14,317 nt of DNA, from NCBI GenBank assembly GCA_024640745.1, contig JAHEEL010000038.1, positions 1 to 14,317 of the forward strand, in the 5' to 3' direction. Positions 13,196 through 14,317 of this stretch are shown piece by piece (positions within the stretch are counted from its first letter, which is position 1; each line of letters opens with the position of its first letter). The DNA comes from Actinomycetes bacterium. GTDB taxonomy: Bacteria > Actinomycetota > Acidimicrobiia > Spongiisociales > UBA5794. The notes under the pieces were generated by a model that searched no databases, was not told the origin of the DNA, and worked only from the letters and a program-made list of their open reading frames with translations. The translations under genes and the position numbers were made by a program.

Positions 13196-14317
13196 CCCGG
13201 TTCTCGATCTTCTCGCAACAACGTGATCCGAGCGAGGTGAAGGGCCGCGGTGGTGGCAAAAGTGCGAATGCGCTCACGATCGCCGGGCATGTGCAGCGTC
13301 CGAACCATCGTTCGGTCCGGCGTCGCGACCGCGACGACGACGGTACCGACCGGGCGATCCTGTGGGTCGGGTCCGGCCGAGCCGGTGACGGCGAGCGCAA
13401 CGTCAACCGTCAGGGCATCGCGCGCCCCTTGCGCCATCGCGAGGCCGACCTCCTCGCTGACCACACCGTGCTCATCGATCATGGCGGCCGAGACACCGAG
13501 CCGGGACTCCTTGAGGTCCGTGGCGTAGGCGACGATCGATCCCCGGAAGACCCGGCTTGCACCCGGCGTGGACGTGATGCGTGCCGCGACGAGTCCCCCC
13601 GTCGCCGATTCGGCGGTGCCGAGCGTCCAGCCGTGTTCAGCCAGCAGACGGAGGATCACCACTTCGATCGTCTCGTCGTCGATGCCGAAGACGAGACGAC
13701 CGAGGCGCTCTCGAACCGTCGCCTCGACCGGTGCGATGAGCGCCATGGCTTCGGAGCGCGACGAGGCCTTGGCCGTGATCCTCACCTTGATCTCTCCACT
13801 CGATGCGAGGAAGGCAAGCGAGGGATTGGTCGACTCGTCATAGAGATCGCCGAGTTTCTCGCCAACGGCCGACTCGGACTCCCCCCATGTGCGGATGAGC
13901 CGGCTCACCACGATCGACGTGTCGTCGCCGCGCAGGAACGGGATGACGGTGTCGTCGAGCATGGGAATCATCTCCGCCGGCACACCCGGGAGGGCGTACA
14001 CCCACGCGTCGCCGATCCGCATGCGGATGCCGGGGGCGGTGCCCTTCGGGTTCTCGATCAGCTCTGATCCCTCTGGACGCTCGGCCTGCTGGAGGTTCGA
14101 CGCGGGCATGTCCCGGCCACGGAGCCTCCACCGCTCGCGGAGGCGCTCGGCCTGCGCCTCGTCGAACACGAGGCCGACACCGGCGGCGCGTGCCATGGCT
14201 TCCCGCGTGAGGTCGTCGCGCGTCGGCCCGAGACCGCCGGTGATGATCACGGCGTCGGACCGCGAGCACGCAGCGAGAAGCGCGTCGACGATCCGATCCT
14301 CGTTGTCTCCGACCACC
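13192..14317 (-). CDS. cinA: CinA family protein (competence/damage-inducible), 5' end missing
   Basis: About 374 residues are present; the N-terminal 40-50 residues lie outside the window. The first part is the COG1058 (MoCF-like) domain with VVGDNEDRI, ITGGLGPTRDDLT, GTAPGIRM and ALPGVPAEM. The second part, from about residue 230, is the COG1546/PncC-type domain, which in studied proteins deamidates nicotinamide mononucleotide. It contains AESATGGLVAARIT, GSIVAYATDLKESRLGV and TGSAGPDPQDRPVGTV. The usual AESCTGG motif has Ala in place of Cys; the catalytic Ser is kept. It is the first visible gene of the cinA-thpR-(recA) group. A LexA-like site lies in its 3' part. Confidence 0.95.
   Translation of the reverse strand, partial: VVGDNEDRIVDALLAACSRSDAVIITGGLGPTRDDLTREAMARAAGVGLVFDEAQAERLRERWRLRGRDMPASNLQQAERPEGSELIENPKGTAPGIRMRIGDAWVYALPGVPAEMIPMLDDTVIPFLRGDDTSIVVSRLIRTWGESESAVGEKLGDLYDESTNPSLAFLASSGEIKVRITAKASSRSEAMALIAPVEATVRERLGRLVFGIDDETIEVVILRLLAEHGWTLGTAESATGGLVAARITSTPGASRVFRGSIVAYATDLKESRLGVSAAMIDEHGVVSEEVGLAMAQGARDALTVDVALAVTGSAGPDPQDRPVGTVVVAVATPDRTMVRTLHMPGDRERIRTFATTAALHLARITLLREDREPG
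13301..13314. promoter_or_regulatory. Candidate intragenic LexA box at the 3' end of cinA
   Basis: CGAAC-catc-GTTCG matches both half-sites of the LexA core. It lies inside the cinA coding sequence, about 106 bases before the thpR start, nearly the same distance as the box before recA. The spacer begins with C, unlike the other boxes in this window except for their shared half-sites, and the sequence also encodes conserved-looking protein, so chance is possible. Confidence 0.4.

Overview
This 14.3 kb window looks like the chromosome of a high-GC actinomycete, most likely a deep-branching Actinomycetota lineage such as Acidimicrobiia. The taxon is an inference from the GC-rich codon use, the Gly-Cys-Val tRNA cluster, the lexA/LysM/nrdR neighbourhood and the presence of RNase Y beside recA. 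Most genes are core information-processing genes. No insertion sequence, phage gene or CRISPR array was seen.

Layout from left to right. (1) Positions 1-1088, minus strand: a small ECF-type sigma factor and an overlapping single-pass membrane protein, cut by the window edge, that may be its regulator. (2) 1089-1600: about 500 bases without a gene, holding a perfect 10-bp dyad and seven copies of CGTGAC. (3) 1601-1910: a Gly-Cys-Val tRNA cluster on the minus strand with a clear intrinsic terminator. (4) 1948-3596: dut (minus) diverging from an unrecognised membrane-anchored protein (plus). (5) 3613-6613: nrdR and a small membrane LysM protein (minus), diverging from an AlkZ-like winged-helix protein and lexA (plus). 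(6) 6615-14317: a long minus-strand run cinA-thpR-recA, then rny-miaB-miaA-dapF, mostly overlapping or closely spaced.

The main theme is the SOS response. Perfect or near-perfect actinobacterial LexA boxes (CGAAC-N4-GTTYG) stand before lexA and recA, and two stand in the shared region between the LysM gene and the AlkZ-like gene. This suggests one LexA switch controls LexA itself, RecA, a YneA/ChiZ-type division inhibitor and a putative DNA-repair glycosylase relative. A further box-like site lies inside the 3' end of cinA, about 100 bases before thpR.

Points that a standard annotation would miss: miaA appears to start at a CTG codon in a CTGA overlap with miaB, which restores its P-loop; DapF has Ser where the second catalytic Cys is expected; tRNA-Val(GAC) has C instead of U at position 33; the left-edge membrane protein gene is open to the window edge and contains a 34-bp inverted repeat.
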